Shown here piece after piece: positions 17,851 through 27,389 of a DNA stretch of 64,000 nucleotides (positions within the stretch are counted from its first letter, which is position 1; each line of letters starts with the position of its first letter). The translations under genes were made by a program, and so were the position numbers. The DNA is from Uliginosibacterium sp. (GTDB taxonomy: Bacteria; Pseudomonadota; Gammaproteobacteria; Burkholderiales; Rhodocyclaceae). The notes beneath the pieces are model-generated. The model worked only from the letters and a program-made list of their open reading frames with translations, was not told the origin of the DNA and ran no database searches. The stretch is from assembly GCA_016718265.1 (NCBI GenBank), contig JADKDZ010000003.1, forward strand, positions 82,001-146,000. Reading direction: 5' to 3'.

Positions 17851-17873
17851 AAGATTCAAATCCGATGAATCTT
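17851..17873 (-). promoter_or_regulatory. NsrR-like operator, second site
   Basis: AAGATTCA-N7-TGAATCTT, a 23-bp palindrome with perfect 8-bp arms, centred 27 bp from the neighbouring site. The region between norZ and narK1 is 279 bases; downstream of this box (17874-18073) I found no FNR box of the TTGAT-N4-ATCAA form and no clear NarL heptamer, although narK1-narG would be expected to have them. Confidence 0.78.
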
Positions 17874-18073
17874 ATGTGTCGTGTTACCACCGTGGTTGAT
17901 TGCGGGGTGATACGCAGACAATCGGTTCGCTCAAGTGGCGCACCGCGCCCTGAGGATGTCAAGTGGGCTAGCTCTTGGTGACTAGTTGTTCCACGCATTC
18001 CGGCGAATGGTTCGCGACGAGGTTCGTGGCTACGCTTTGTGACGCTCAGGTGTCGCCGGAAGAAACGCTATTT

Positions 18074-19321
18074 ATGTCGAGTCGAAGCGCAGTCAAAGTT
18101 CTCGTCGCTAGTACCGCAGCATTCACGATCTGTTTTGCGGTCTGGATGATCTTCGCGGTACTCGGGATTCCCGTCTCGCAGCAACTCGGTTTGAGTGAGA
18201 CGGAGTTCGGACTGCTCGCCGCGACGCCGGTTCTTACCGGCTCCCTCGTGCGCGTACCGCTGGGAATTTGGACAGATCGTTATGGCGGCCGCGTCGTGTT
18301 GTTCCTCCTTATGGTGGCGACGGTCGTTCCAATCTGGCTGCTTGCCGGTGCTACGGCGTACTGGCACTTCCTGGTGCTGGGGCTGTTCGTAGGGCTGGCA
18401 GGGGGCACCTTCTCGGTAGGAACACCCTATGTGGCGCGCTGGTTTGCGCGTGAGCGCCAGGGTCTGGCGATGGGGATTTTCGGTGCGGGTAACTCCGGCT
18501 CGGCACTGACCAAGTTTGTGGCGCCGGCGATCATTGCTGCCTGGGGCTGGCAGGCCTTACCCAGAATCTACGCGTTGGCGATGCTGCTGATGGCCGGCGC
18601 CTTCTGGCTGTTCTCGGCGTCCGACCCCCAGCACGTCGTGGCGCATCGACCGGGCCTGCGGCAACAACTGCGCTTGCTCAGCGACCCGCGCGTGTTGCGC
18701 TACTGCCAGTACTACTCCGTGGTGTTTGGGGGCTACGTTGCCCTAGCGCTCTGGATGACGAAGTACTACACGCAGGAGTACGGCTTCAGCATTTCCTCAG
18801 CAGCTCTGCTTGCCGCTTGCTTCTCGCTGCCGGGTGGCGTGTTGCGGGCTCTTGGTGGCTGGGTGTCAGATCGATATGGTGCCTACAAGGTGACGTGGTG
18901 GGTGATGTGGGTTTGCTGGATAGCGTTCTTTCTGCTTTCTTATCCACAAACATCATTCACGGTGCATACCGTCAATGGCCCGCGCAGCTTCTTCATAGGC
19001 CTCTCTCCGTCGTGGTTCACCGTCATCCTGTTCGTGGTTGGCGTGGCGATGGCCGTTGGCAAAGCCTCTGTTTTCAAGTTCATTGCCGATGAGTTTCCGA
19101 CGGACATTGGCGCAGTTTCCGGGGTGGTTGGGCTGGCCGGTGGCCTGGGCGGGTTCATCTTGCCCATCATGTTCGGCGCGGCGGTCGATCTCACTGGGGT
19201 GCGCTCTAGTTCCTTCATGTTGCTCTATGGCACGGTCTGCGTGTCCTTGGTGTGCATGCATTTCAGCTTCAAACCTTCACTTCCATCCGCCGTCCCAGGC
19301 ATGAGCGCAAAGAGGGCCTGA
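18074..19321 (+). CDS. narK1: Nitrate/nitrite transporter, NarK1 type
   Basis: MFS transporter of about 415 residues and twelve helices, probably a nitrate/proton symporter of the NarK1 group. It opens VLVASTAAFTICFAVWMIFAV and carries the nitrate-signature region GNSGSALTKFVAPAII and a second one around GLAGGLGGFILPIMFG. Start chosen at 18074 (GGAAGA upstream); the frame is open 33 codons further up but that sequence is not transporter-like. It is the first gene of the nar unit, 12 bases before narK2 with an AAAGGAG site between them. Confidence 0.9.
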   Translation: MSSRSAVKVLVASTAAFTICFAVWMIFAVLGIPVSQQLGLSETEFGLLAATPVLTGSLVRVPLGIWTDRYGGRVVLFLLMVATVVPIWLLAGATAYWHFLVLGLFVGLAGGTFSVGTPYVARWFARERQGLAMGIFGAGNSGSALTKFVAPAIIAAWGWQALPRIYALAMLLMAGAFWLFSASDPQHVVAHRPGLRQQLRLLSDPRVLRYCQYYSVVFGGYVALALWMTKYYTQEYGFSISSAALLAACFSLPGGVLRALGGWVSDRYGAYKVTWWVMWVCWIAFFLLSYPQTSFTVHTVNGPRSFFIGLSPSWFTVILFVVGVAMAVGKASVFKFIADEFPTDIGAVSGVVGLAGGLGGFILPIMFGAAVDLTGVRSSSFMLLYGTVCVSLVCMHFSFKPSLPSAVPGMSAKRA

Positions 19322-19333
19322 AAGGAGTCACGT

Positions 19334-20722
19334 ATGACGAGTTATGTACTTTCCCGCTGGGACCCCGAGTGCCCGGTGTTCTGGCAAGCAGAAGGCAAGG
19401 GTGTGGCACGGCGCAACCTGTGGCTGTCGATCCCGGCGCTGACCCTCGCGTTTGCGGTCTGGATGGTGTGGAGCATGGTGGTGGTGAATCTGCCCAACGT
19501 GGGCTTCCGCTTCACCACCGACCAGCTTTTCTGGCTGGCGGCCCTGCCGGCCTTGTCGGGCGCCACGCTGCGCATTTTCTATTCCTTTCTGGTGCCCATC
19601 GTCGGAGGGCGGCGATGGACCGCCATTTCTACCGCCACGCTGCTGATTCCAGCCTTGGGAATCGGCTTTGCGGTGCAGGACCCGAGCACCAGCTACCCGG
19701 TAATGCTCTTGCTTGCGCTGTTGTGCGGGTTCGGCGGCGGCAACTTCAGTTCCAGCATGGCCAACATTAGCTTTTTCTACCCGAAGGCGGAGAAGGGCAT
19801 GGCGCTGGGGCTCAATGCGGGGCTGGGCAATCTGGGCGTGTCGATCATGCAGTTTCTGGTGCCGGCGGTAATCACGGTAGGCCTGTTTGGTGCTTTGGGT
19901 GGCGAGGCACAGACCTGGGTCAAGGGAGGGGTGACCAAACAGGTCTGGCTGCAGAACGCCGCCTTCGTGTGGGTACCTTTCATCCTGGCATCGACCTTGG
20001 CCTCGTGGTTTGGCATGAACGATCTGGCAAACGCGAAAGCCTCCTTTGTCGAACAGGCTGTGATCTTCAAGCGGCCACACAACTGGATCATGTGCTGGCT
20101 CTATATCGGGACGTTCGGCTCCTTCATTGGCTTCTCGGCGGCCTTTGCCATGTTGACCAAGGCGCAGTTCCCGGCGGTCGACCCGACGGCCTACGCCTTC
20201 CTCGGGCCGCTAGTGGGGGCGCTCACGCGCCCGGTGGGGGGCTGGCTGGCCGACAAGACGGGTGGCGCGCGCGTGACCTTCTGGACCTTCATCCTGATGG
20301 CCGCGGCTGTCTGGGGTGTCATGCAGTTCATGCCGCACGCGGGAAACGGCGGGGAGTTCGGCGGATTTCTCGCCATGTTCGTGTTGCTCTTCGCCCTCTC
20401 TGGCCTAGGCAATGGTTCCACCTTTCGCATGATCCCGGTGATTTTCCTCACTGAACGGATGCGGGCACTAACCACGCAACACGGGGAGGGCGCACGCAGC
20501 GTCGCAATCGCCGAGGCAGCCAAGGAGAGTGCCGCCGCACTGGGTTTTGCCGGGGCTATCGGGGCCTACGGTGGTTTCTTCATTCCTAAGAGCTTTGGCA
20601 GCTCCATCGCGGCAACCGGTTCGGCCGATCTTGCGCTGTGGTGCTTCATCGCCTTCTACCTGAGTTGCGTGGCGATCACGTGGTGGTGCTACAGCCGCCG
20701 CAACGCGCCCATGCCCTGCTGA
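19334..20722 (+). CDS. narK2: Nitrate/nitrite antiporter, NarK2 type
   Basis: Second MFS porter (462 residues), of the type that exchanges nitrate for nitrite. The N-terminal cytoplasmic segment SRWDPECPVFW precedes helix 1 (LALSIPALTLAFAVW-like). Nitrate-signature residues appear in GLNAGLGNLGVSIMQFLVP and later in the AALGFAGAIGAYGGFFIP region; FSSSMANISFFYPKAEKG is typical of the NarK2 group. A pair of NarK1 and NarK2 proteins, often fused, precedes narGHJI in many denitrifying proteobacteria. narG begins 18 bases downstream. Confidence 0.94.
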   Translation: MTSYVLSRWDPECPVFWQAEGKGVARRNLWLSIPALTLAFAVWMVWSMVVVNLPNVGFRFTTDQLFWLAALPALSGATLRIFYSFLVPIVGGRRWTAISTATLLIPALGIGFAVQDPSTSYPVMLLLALLCGFGGGNFSSSMANISFFYPKAEKGMALGLNAGLGNLGVSIMQFLVPAVITVGLFGALGGEAQTWVKGGVTKQVWLQNAAFVWVPFILASTLASWFGMNDLANAKASFVEQAVIFKRPHNWIMCWLYIGTFGSFIGFSAAFAMLTKAQFPAVDPTAYAFLGPLVGALTRPVGGWLADKTGGARVTFWTFILMAAAVWGVMQFMPHAGNGGEFGGFLAMFVLLFALSGLGNGSTFRMIPVIFLTERMRALTTQHGEGARSVAIAEAAKESAAALGFAGAIGAYGGFFIPKSFGSSIAATGSADLALWCFIAFYLSCVAITWWCYSRRNAPMPC

Positions 20723-20740
20723 TATCAACGGAGACAAAGC

Positions 20741-23700
20741 ATGAGTCATTTTCTGGATCGCCTGCGCTTCCTCTCGCGCACCAAGGAGACTTTCTCCGAC
20801 GGCCATGGCGCAGTCGTCGATGAGGATCGCAGCTGGGAGAACGCCTATCGCGGCCGCTGGCAGCATGACAAGATCGTGCGCTCCACGCACGGCGTGAACT
20901 GCACCGGCTCCTGCTCGTGGAAGGTCTACGTCAAAAATGGCCTGATCACCTGGGAGACGCAGCAGACCGACTACCCGCGCACGCGGCCCGACCTGCCGAA
21001 CCACGAGCCGCGCGGCTGCCCGCGTGGCGCGTCCTACAGTTGGTATGTGTACTCGGCGCAGCGGGTGAAATATCCGCTGGTGCGGGGCCGGCTGATGGAA
21101 ATGTGGCGTGAGGCTCGCCAGACCATGAGCCCCACGGACGCCTGGGAGTCGATCAGCCAGGACCCGGTCAAGGCCAAACGCTACAAGAGCGTGCGCGGCC
21201 AGGGCGGCTTTGTGCGGGCGAGCTGGGACGACGTCAGCGAGATCATCGCTGCCGCCAACGCCTTCACCATCAAAAAATTCGGTCCGGATCGCGTGCTCGG
21301 TTTCTCGCCGATTCCGGCCATGTCGATGGTCAGTTACGCCGCCGGCGCGCGTTATCTGTCGCTGATCGGCGGCGCCTGCCTGTCGTTCTACGACTGGTAC
21401 TGCGATCTGCCGCCCTCTAGCCCGCAAGTGTGGGGCGAGCAGACCGACGTGCCTGAATCGGCCGACTGGTACAACTCCACCTACCTTATGGTGTGGGGCT
21501 CCAACGTGCCGCAGACGCGCACGCCGGACGCCCACTTCTACACTGAGGTGCGCTACAAGGGCACCAAGACCGTGGCCGTCTCCAGCGATTTCGGCGAGAT
21601 GGTTAAGTTCGGCGACATCTGGCTGGCCCCCAAGCAGGGAACCGACGCCGCACTGGCGATGGCGATGGGCCACGTGATCCTCAAGGAGTGGCACACCTCG
21701 GCACAGTCGGACTACTTCACGCGTTACGTCAAGCAATACACCGACTTGCCAATGCTCGTGATCCTCAAGCTTGGTAAGAGCGGGCAATTGGTGCCGGACT
21801 ACTTCCTGCGCGCCTCGCACCTGTCCTTGGCCGAGCAGGCCAACAACCCGGAATGGAAAACCCTGCTGATTGACTGCGCGAGTGGCGAGCTGATTGCGCC
21901 GAACGGCAGTATCGGCTTCCGCTGGGGCGAGAGTGGCGACAAGGTCGGGCGCTGGAATCTGGAGCTGAAGGATGGGGGCAGCGCACGTGCGATCGATCCG
22001 TGCCTGTCCTTGATCGACAGTCATGACGATATCGTCGAGGTCGGTTTCGACTACTACGGTGGCAAGGATGCCGATGACGTGCTGCTGCGCCGCGTGCCAG
22101 CCAAACGCGTGAAGCTGGCCGATGGTTCCGAGGCGCTAGTGACGACCGTTTTCGACCTAACCATGGCCAACTATGGCGTGGATCGCGGTTTGGGCGGTGG
22201 CAACGTGGCCATGAGCTACGACGACGATGTGCCCTACACCCCGGCCTGGCAGGAGAGGCACACCGGCGTGAAGCGCAATCTGGTGATCCAGGTGGCACGC
22301 GAGTTTGCGCAGAACGCGCACGACACGCAGGGCAAGAGCATGGTGATCGTGGGCGCCGCGCTGAATCACTGGTACCACAACGACATGATTTACCGCGGCA
22401 TCATCAACATGCTGATGATGTGCGGCTGTATTGGCCAGAGCGGGGGCGGCTGGGCGCACTACGTGGGGCAGGAGAAGCTGCGACCGCAGACTGGTTGGAC
22501 GCCGCTAGCCTTTGCGGGCGACTGGGTGCGCCCGCCGCGCCACATGAACGGCACTTCCTTCTTCTACAACCACACCAGCCAGTGGCGCCACGAGAAGCTG
22601 GCACTCGATGAAATCCTCGCCCCCACGGCCGACGCCGGGCCGTACAGCAAGCTGGCCTTGCTGGACCTGAATGCCAAGGCGGAGCGCCTCGGCTGGCTGC
22701 CTTCGGCTCCGCAGCTGGAAACCAATCCGCTCGACATCGTCGATGCGGCCAATGCCCGGAAGATTGATCCGATCAAATACGCCGTGGATGAAATTAAGGC
22801 CGGCCGCCTGAACTTCTCCTGCGACGATCCGGAGAACCCGAAGAACTTCCCGCGTAACCTGTTCGTGTGGCGTTCGAACATCCTCGGCAGCTCTGGTAAG
22901 GGCCACGAGTACTTTCTGAAGTACCTGCTGGGCACGCAGAACGCATTGTTCGGTGATGAGCGCGACGGCATCAAGCCCAGCGAGGTCAAGGTCAGCGAAG
23001 CCGTCGAAGGCAAGCTGGACCTGCTCACGGTGCTGGACTTCCGCATGTCCACTACCTGCCTCTATGGCGACATCGTGCTGCCCTCGGCCACCTGGTACGA
23101 GAAGGACGATTTGAACACCTCCGACATGCATCCCTTCATCCATCCGCTGTCGGAAGCGGTCCAGCCCTTATGGCAATCGAAGAGCGACTGGGAAATCTAC
23201 AAGACCATCGCCAAGAAGTTCTCCGAGATCGCCGGGCCCTACCTGGGTACACGCAAGGATCTGGTGCTCACCCCGCTGCTGCATGACACCCCGGGAGAAC
23301 TCGGCCAGCCCTTCGAGCCGAAGGACTGGAAGCACGGTGAGTGCGAGCCCATCCCCGGCAAGACCATGCCGCAGATGACCGTGGTGGAGCGCAACTACGG
23401 TGATGTGTACAAGAAGTTCACCTCTATCGGCCCGCTGCTGGAGACGAGTGGCAATGGTGGCAAGGGTATTGGCTGGAACACCGAGCACGAAGTGAAGGAA
23501 CTGGCCGCGCTCAACAAGCTGGTGACTGAGCCGGGCGTGAGTCAGGGGCGGCCGAAGCTGGAGACTGCCATTGATGCGGCCGAGATGATCCTAACGTTGG
23601 CGCCGGAAACCAATGGTCATGTGGCCGTGAAGGCCTGGGATGCGCTGGGCAAGATCACCGGGCGCGATCACAAGCACCTCGCCGAAGGGCGCGACCACGA

Positions 23701-24460
23701 CAAGATCCGCTTCCGCGACGTGCAGGCACAGCCGCGCAAGATCATTTCGTCGCCAACCTGGTCCGGGCTGGAATCGGAAGAGGTCAGCTACAACGCCGGT
23801 TACACCAACGTGCACGAGCTGATCCCCTGGCGCACACTCACCGGCCGCCAGCAGTTCTATCAGGATCACCGCTGGATGCTCGACTTCGGTGAGGGCCTGT
23901 GCATCTACAAACCTGCCATCAACACTCGCACCATTGAGCCGATGCTGGGAAAGCATGCCAATGGCAACGAAGAGCTGGTGCTCAACTGGATTACACCGCA
24001 CCAGAAGTGGGGTATCCACTCCACCTATACCGACAATCTGCGCATGCTCACGCTCTCGCGTGGCGGCCCGCACGTGTGGGTGTCCGAGATCGAGGCCAAG
24101 CAGGCGGGGATCCGCGACAACGACTGGGTCGAGGTGTTCAATGTCAACGGCACGCTGACTGCAAGGGTGGTGGTGAGCCAGCGCGTGCCGGTCGGCATGT
24201 GCCTGATGTACCACGCGCAGGAGAAGATCGTGAACGTGCCCGGCGCTGAAACTTCGGGCATGCGCGGCGGCATCCACAACTCGGTTACCCGCACCGTGAC
24301 CAAGCCGACCCACATGATTGGTGGCTACGCCCAGCTCGCCTATGGCTTCAATTACTACGGCACGGTGGGCAGCAACCGTGATGAATACGTCATCGTGCGC
24401 AAGATGAAAAAGGTTGACTGGCTTGAAGGCGCCCTGAAAGAAGAAGGAGAGCAAGCATGA
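20741..24460 (+). CDS. narG: Respiratory nitrate reductase alpha subunit
   Basis: Molybdenum bis-MGD subunit facing the cytoplasm; reduces nitrate to nitrite. 1239 residues, as expected. The FS0 iron-sulfur ligands His50, Cys54, Cys58 and Cys93 are present (THGVNCTGSCSWKV, EPRGCPRG). The molybdenum-ligand aspartate lies in YDWYCDLPP at position 222, the same number as in E. coli. WGSNVPQTRTPDAHF and the C-terminal TGRQQFYQDHRWM are further hallmarks. GGAG precedes the start. The stop overlaps narH by four bases (ATGA). Confidence 0.98.
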   Translation: MSHFLDRLRFLSRTKETFSDGHGAVVDEDRSWENAYRGRWQHDKIVRSTHGVNCTGSCSWKVYVKNGLITWETQQTDYPRTRPDLPNHEPRGCPRGASYSWYVYSAQRVKYPLVRGRLMEMWREARQTMSPTDAWESISQDPVKAKRYKSVRGQGGFVRASWDDVSEIIAAANAFTIKKFGPDRVLGFSPIPAMSMVSYAAGARYLSLIGGACLSFYDWYCDLPPSSPQVWGEQTDVPESADWYNSTYLMVWGSNVPQTRTPDAHFYTEVRYKGTKTVAVSSDFGEMVKFGDIWLAPKQGTDAALAMAMGHVILKEWHTSAQSDYFTRYVKQYTDLPMLVILKLGKSGQLVPDYFLRASHLSLAEQANNPEWKTLLIDCASGELIAPNGSIGFRWGESGDKVGRWNLELKDGGSARAIDPCLSLIDSHDDIVEVGFDYYGGKDADDVLLRRVPAKRVKLADGSEALVTTVFDLTMANYGVDRGLGGGNVAMSYDDDVPYTPAWQERHTGVKRNLVIQVAREFAQNAHDTQGKSMVIVGAALNHWYHNDMIYRGIINMLMMCGCIGQSGGGWAHYVGQEKLRPQTGWTPLAFAGDWVRPPRHMNGTSFFYNHTSQWRHEKLALDEILAPTADAGPYSKLALLDLNAKAERLGWLPSAPQLETNPLDIVDAANARKIDPIKYAVDEIKAGRLNFSCDDPENPKNFPRNLFVWRSNILGSSGKGHEYFLKYLLGTQNALFGDERDGIKPSEVKVSEAVEGKLDLLTVLDFRMSTTCLYGDIVLPSATWYEKDDLNTSDMHPFIHPLSEAVQPLWQSKSDWEIYKTIAKKFSEIAGPYLGTRKDLVLTPLLHDTPGELGQPFEPKDWKHGECEPIPGKTMPQMTVVERNYGDVYKKFTSIGPLLETSGNGGKGIGWNTEHEVKELAALNKLVTEPGVSQGRPKLETAIDAAEMILTLAPETNGHVAVKAWDALGKITGRDHKHLAEGRDHDKIRFRDVQAQPRKIISSPTWSGLESEEVSYNAGYTNVHELIPWRTLTGRQQFYQDHRWMLDFGEGLCIYKPAINTRTIEPMLGKHANGNEELVLNWITPHQKWGIHSTYTDNLRMLTLSRGGPHVWVSEIEAKQAGIRDNDWVEVFNVNGTLTARVVVSQRVPVGMCLMYHAQEKIVNVPGAETSGMRGGIHNSVTRTVTKPTHMIGGYAQLAYGFNYYGTVGSNRDEYVIVRKMKKVDWLEGALKEEGEQA

Positions 24461-26007
24461 AGATCCGCGCCCAGGTGGCCATGGTCCTGAACCTGGACAA
24501 ATGCATCGGTTGCCACACCTGTTCGGTAACGTGCAAGAACGTGTGGACGAGTCGCGACGGCGTCGAGTACGCGTGGTTCAACAATGTCGAGAGCAAGCCC
24601 GGTATCGGCTTCCCCAAGGAATGGGAGAACCAGGAGAAGTGGAGGGGCGGCTGGGTTCGTCGCAGCGATGGCAAGTTGGCGCCGCGCCAGGGGGGGAAAG
24701 TCAAGATTCTCGCCAACATCTTTGCCAACCCGAACCTTCCTGAGATCGACGATTACTACGAGCCCTTCACCTACGATTACGAGCACTTGCAGAAGGCGCC
24801 GCTGTCGCAGACCCCGCCCACGGCACGACCGATCTCGGCCATCACCGGCCAGAAGATGGAGAAGATCGAATGGGGCCCGAATTGGGAAGACGACCTGGGC
24901 GGCGAGTTTGAATCGCGCTCGCGGGATCAGCTCTTCAAGGACATCCAGAAGGAGATGTACTCGACCTTCGAGAATACATTCCTGATGTACCTGCCGCGCC
25001 TGTGCGAGCACTGCCTGAACCCAACCTGTGTGGCGAGCTGCCCCTCGGGCTCGGTGTACAAGCGTGAAGACGACGGCATCGTGCTGGTTGATCAGGACAA
25101 GTGCCGGGGCTGGCGGATGTGCATCTCTGGCTGTCCCTACAAGAAGATCTACTACAACTGGAAGTCCGGCAAGGCCGAGAAGTGCACCTTCTGCTACCCG
25201 CGTCTCGAAGCCGGCCAGCCGACGGTCTGCTCGGAAACCTGCGTGGGTCGCATCCGCTATCTGGGTGTCATTCTGTACGATGCTGACCGCATCGATCAGG
25301 CCGCGTCGGTCGAGAATGAGCAGGATCTTTACGAGGCGCAGCTCAAGGTCTTCCTCGATCCGAATGATCCGGCGATCATCGAAGAAGCCCGTCGCCAAGG
25401 CATTCCCGACAATTGGCTGGATGCAGCCAAGAAGTCTCCGGTGTGGAAGATGGCAATGGAGTGGAAGGTGGCTTTCCCGCTTCACCCGGAGTACCGAACG
25501 CTGCCGATGGTGTGGTATATCCCGCCGCTTTCCCCGATCCAGTCTCGCGCCGAAGCCGGTCAGCTGGGCATGAACGGCATCATTCCGGACACCAAGGACC
25601 TGCGTATTCCGGTGAAGTACCTCGCCAATCTGCTTACGGCAGGCAAGGAGGCGCCTATCACCTCGGCGCTGGATCGCATGCTCGCCATGCGAGCCTACAA
25701 ACGCGGGGAAACGGTGCATGGGAAGGGTAACGAGGCCGTGCTCAAGCAGGTCGGACTGAGCGCCGCGCAGGTCGAGGAGATGTACCAGATCATGGCCATC
25801 GCCAACTACGAAGATCGCTTCGTGATCCCCAGCTCGCACAAGGAACTGGTGGAAGACAGCTTCAACGAAAAGGGCAGCTGCGGCTTCACCTTTGGCAATG
25901 GCTGCTCCGGCGGCACGTCGGAAGGAACGCTGTTCGGCAACCAGAAGCACGGCAGCGACATATTTGTCGACATGCCCAAGTCGCGTCGCAAGTCGCGGAT
26001 GGAGTGA
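24457..26007 (+). CDS. narH: Respiratory nitrate reductase beta subunit
   Basis: Electron-transfer subunit with four iron-sulfur clusters linking NarI haem to NarG. Cysteine groups: CIGCHTCSVTC near residue 17; CEHCLNPTCVASC; CRGWRMCISGC, where tryptophan replaces a cysteine and so defines the 3Fe-4S cluster; and CTFCYPRLEAGQPTVCSETC. 516 residues, as in other NarH. The C-terminal 30 residues are Gly/Ser-rich. Overlaps narG and is followed by narJ after four bases. Confidence 0.98.
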   Translation: MKIRAQVAMVLNLDKCIGCHTCSVTCKNVWTSRDGVEYAWFNNVESKPGIGFPKEWENQEKWRGGWVRRSDGKLAPRQGGKVKILANIFANPNLPEIDDYYEPFTYDYEHLQKAPLSQTPPTARPISAITGQKMEKIEWGPNWEDDLGGEFESRSRDQLFKDIQKEMYSTFENTFLMYLPRLCEHCLNPTCVASCPSGSVYKREDDGIVLVDQDKCRGWRMCISGCPYKKIYYNWKSGKAEKCTFCYPRLEAGQPTVCSETCVGRIRYLGVILYDADRIDQAASVENEQDLYEAQLKVFLDPNDPAIIEEARRQGIPDNWLDAAKKSPVWKMAMEWKVAFPLHPEYRTLPMVWYIPPLSPIQSRAEAGQLGMNGIIPDTKDLRIPVKYLANLLTAGKEAPITSALDRMLAMRAYKRGETVHGKGNEAVLKQVGLSAAQVEEMYQIMAIANYEDRFVIPSSHKELVEDSFNEKGSCGFTFGNGCSGGTSEGTLFGNQKHGSDIFVDMPKSRRKSRME

Positions 26008-26011
26008 GCAT

Positions 26012-26674
26012 ATGACAAACACCGTTTCTCATGGTCTGAGTTTCCGGGCGCTTTCATCGCTCCTGAGCTATCCCGAGCAGGATCTGATCGACTCGCTGGA
26101 CGAGCTGAAGGAGCCGTTTACGTACGCACACTGGGAGAGTCTGCGTGCACTCTTTGGTTTTCTCGAATCGCGCGAACTGGTCGGGCTGCAAGAGAACTAC
26201 GTCGACACCTTTGATCGCAACCCCTCTCACTCGCTACACTTGTTCGAGCACATCCACGGCGAGTCGCGCGATCGCGGGCAGGCCATGGTCGACCTGCTCG
26301 AAGAGTACAAGCGCGATGGCTTCATGCCCGAGGCCGCCGAGTTGCCGGACTACGTTCCGCTGTTTCTGGAGTTCCTCAGTCTCGTGGAGCCAGCGCGCGC
26401 CCTCGCTCTGCTGGATGATGCCATTCATGTGTTGAACGCCATCGGCCTGCGTCTGGAGAAGAATGGCAGCCCCTATGCCGGCGTGTTCAAGGTTCTGTGT
26501 GAGCTGGCCAGCGTTGAGCCTTTGCCTCTGCAAAGCGCACCGGTGCGGGACATGGATGAGGCGCTGGAGACCTTCGGTCCCGGCGCCGATGGAGTGGAAC
26601 CCTTGATGCGACCGACTACGACCCACACGATGCAGTTTCACGCCAGCCGGCCGAACGCCGGTCAGCAGGGCTGA
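26012..26674 (+). CDS. narJ: Nitrate reductase assembly chaperone
   Basis: Cytoplasmic chaperone needed to insert the molybdenum cofactor into NarG; not part of the final enzyme. The start at 26012 follows the GGAGTGA at the end of narH and gives the family opening SFRALSSLLSYPEQDLIDSL. EHIHGESRDRGQAMVDLL and DYVPLFLEFLS are characteristic NarJ/TorD segments. 220 residues is normal. Lies in the usual place between narH and narI. Confidence 0.95.
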   Translation: MTNTVSHGLSFRALSSLLSYPEQDLIDSLDELKEPFTYAHWESLRALFGFLESRELVGLQENYVDTFDRNPSHSLHLFEHIHGESRDRGQAMVDLLEEYKRDGFMPEAAELPDYVPLFLEFLSLVEPARALALLDDAIHVLNAIGLRLEKNGSPYAGVFKVLCELASVEPLPLQSAPVRDMDEALETFGPGADGVEPLMRPTTTHTMQFHASRPNAGQQG

Positions 26675-26694
26675 GCAGAACCGAGGAGAGATAC

Positions 26695-27378
26695 ATGAGC
26701 ATCCTGCATAACTTTGTTTTCGGGCTCTACCCTTATATCGCACTCACGGTCTTCCTGCTGGGTAGTCTGGTGCGTTTCGAGCGTGAGCAATACACCTGGA
26801 AGAGCGAGTCCTCCCAGCTCCTCAAGCGCGGCAATCTGCGCATCGGAAGCATCTGTTTTCACCTTGGCATCATCAGCCTATTCCTGACGCACATGGTCGG
26901 TTTGCTGACGCCACCAGAGATCTATCATGCCTTCGGACTGAGCTCGTCGGCCAAGCAGGTGATGGCGATTGTCGGCGGTGCCGGTCTGGGCTCCCTCTGT
27001 CTGGTCGGGCTGCTGATTCTGTTGCACCGCCGCTTCGCTGAGCCGCGCATTCGGGCGGTTACCCGCATGGGAGACAAGATCCTGCTGCTGTGGTTGCTGC
27101 TCACGCTGCTGCTGGGGCTGGCGAGCATCTTTGTGTCTGTCAATCACCTCGATGGCCACGTCATGGTGCTGCTGGGGAGTTGGGCGCAGCATATCGTGAC
27201 CTTCCGCAGCGATGCTGCCGAGCTGATTGTCGATGTGCCCTGGCTCTACAAGGCACACATGTTCATGGGCATGACGCTGTTCGTCATTTTCCCCTTCAGC
27301 CGCCTTGTGCATGTGTGGAGTGGCTTCGGCAGCGTCACGTACCTGACGCGTGCCTGGCAGTTGGTCCGCCCGCGCTGA
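26695..27378 (+). CDS. narI: Nitrate reductase gamma subunit (cytochrome b)
   Basis: Five-helix membrane subunit with two b haems that takes electrons from quinol. 227 residues. Opens NFVFGLYPYIALTVFLLGS; haem-ligand histidines appear in ICFHLGIISLFLTHMVG and in LYKAHMFMGMTLFVIFPFSRLVH. A GAGGAGAG site precedes the start. Ends the core narGHJI set; an FmdE-like gene follows after 11 bases on the same strand. Confidence 0.97.
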   Translation: MSILHNFVFGLYPYIALTVFLLGSLVRFEREQYTWKSESSQLLKRGNLRIGSICFHLGIISLFLTHMVGLLTPPEIYHAFGLSSSAKQVMAIVGGAGLGSLCLVGLLILLHRRFAEPRIRAVTRMGDKILLLWLLLTLLLGLASIFVSVNHLDGHVMVLLGSWAQHIVTFRSDAAELIVDVPWLYKAHMFMGMTLFVIFPFSRLVHVWSGFGSVTYLTRAWQLVRPR

Positions 27379-27389
27379 GGCAACGGCGC

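Noticed and set aside
17874..18073. Search for FNR and NarL sites upstream of narK1
   Set aside because: Only half-sites with wrong spacing were found (for example near 17902 and 17955), so none is annotated.
20468..22024. Minus-strand open frame of 518 codons
   Set aside because: Antisense of narK2/narG; long only because of high-GC codon bias.
24355..26022. Minus-strand open frame of 555 codons
   Set aside because: Antisense of narH, which has all its cluster cysteines; no independent support.
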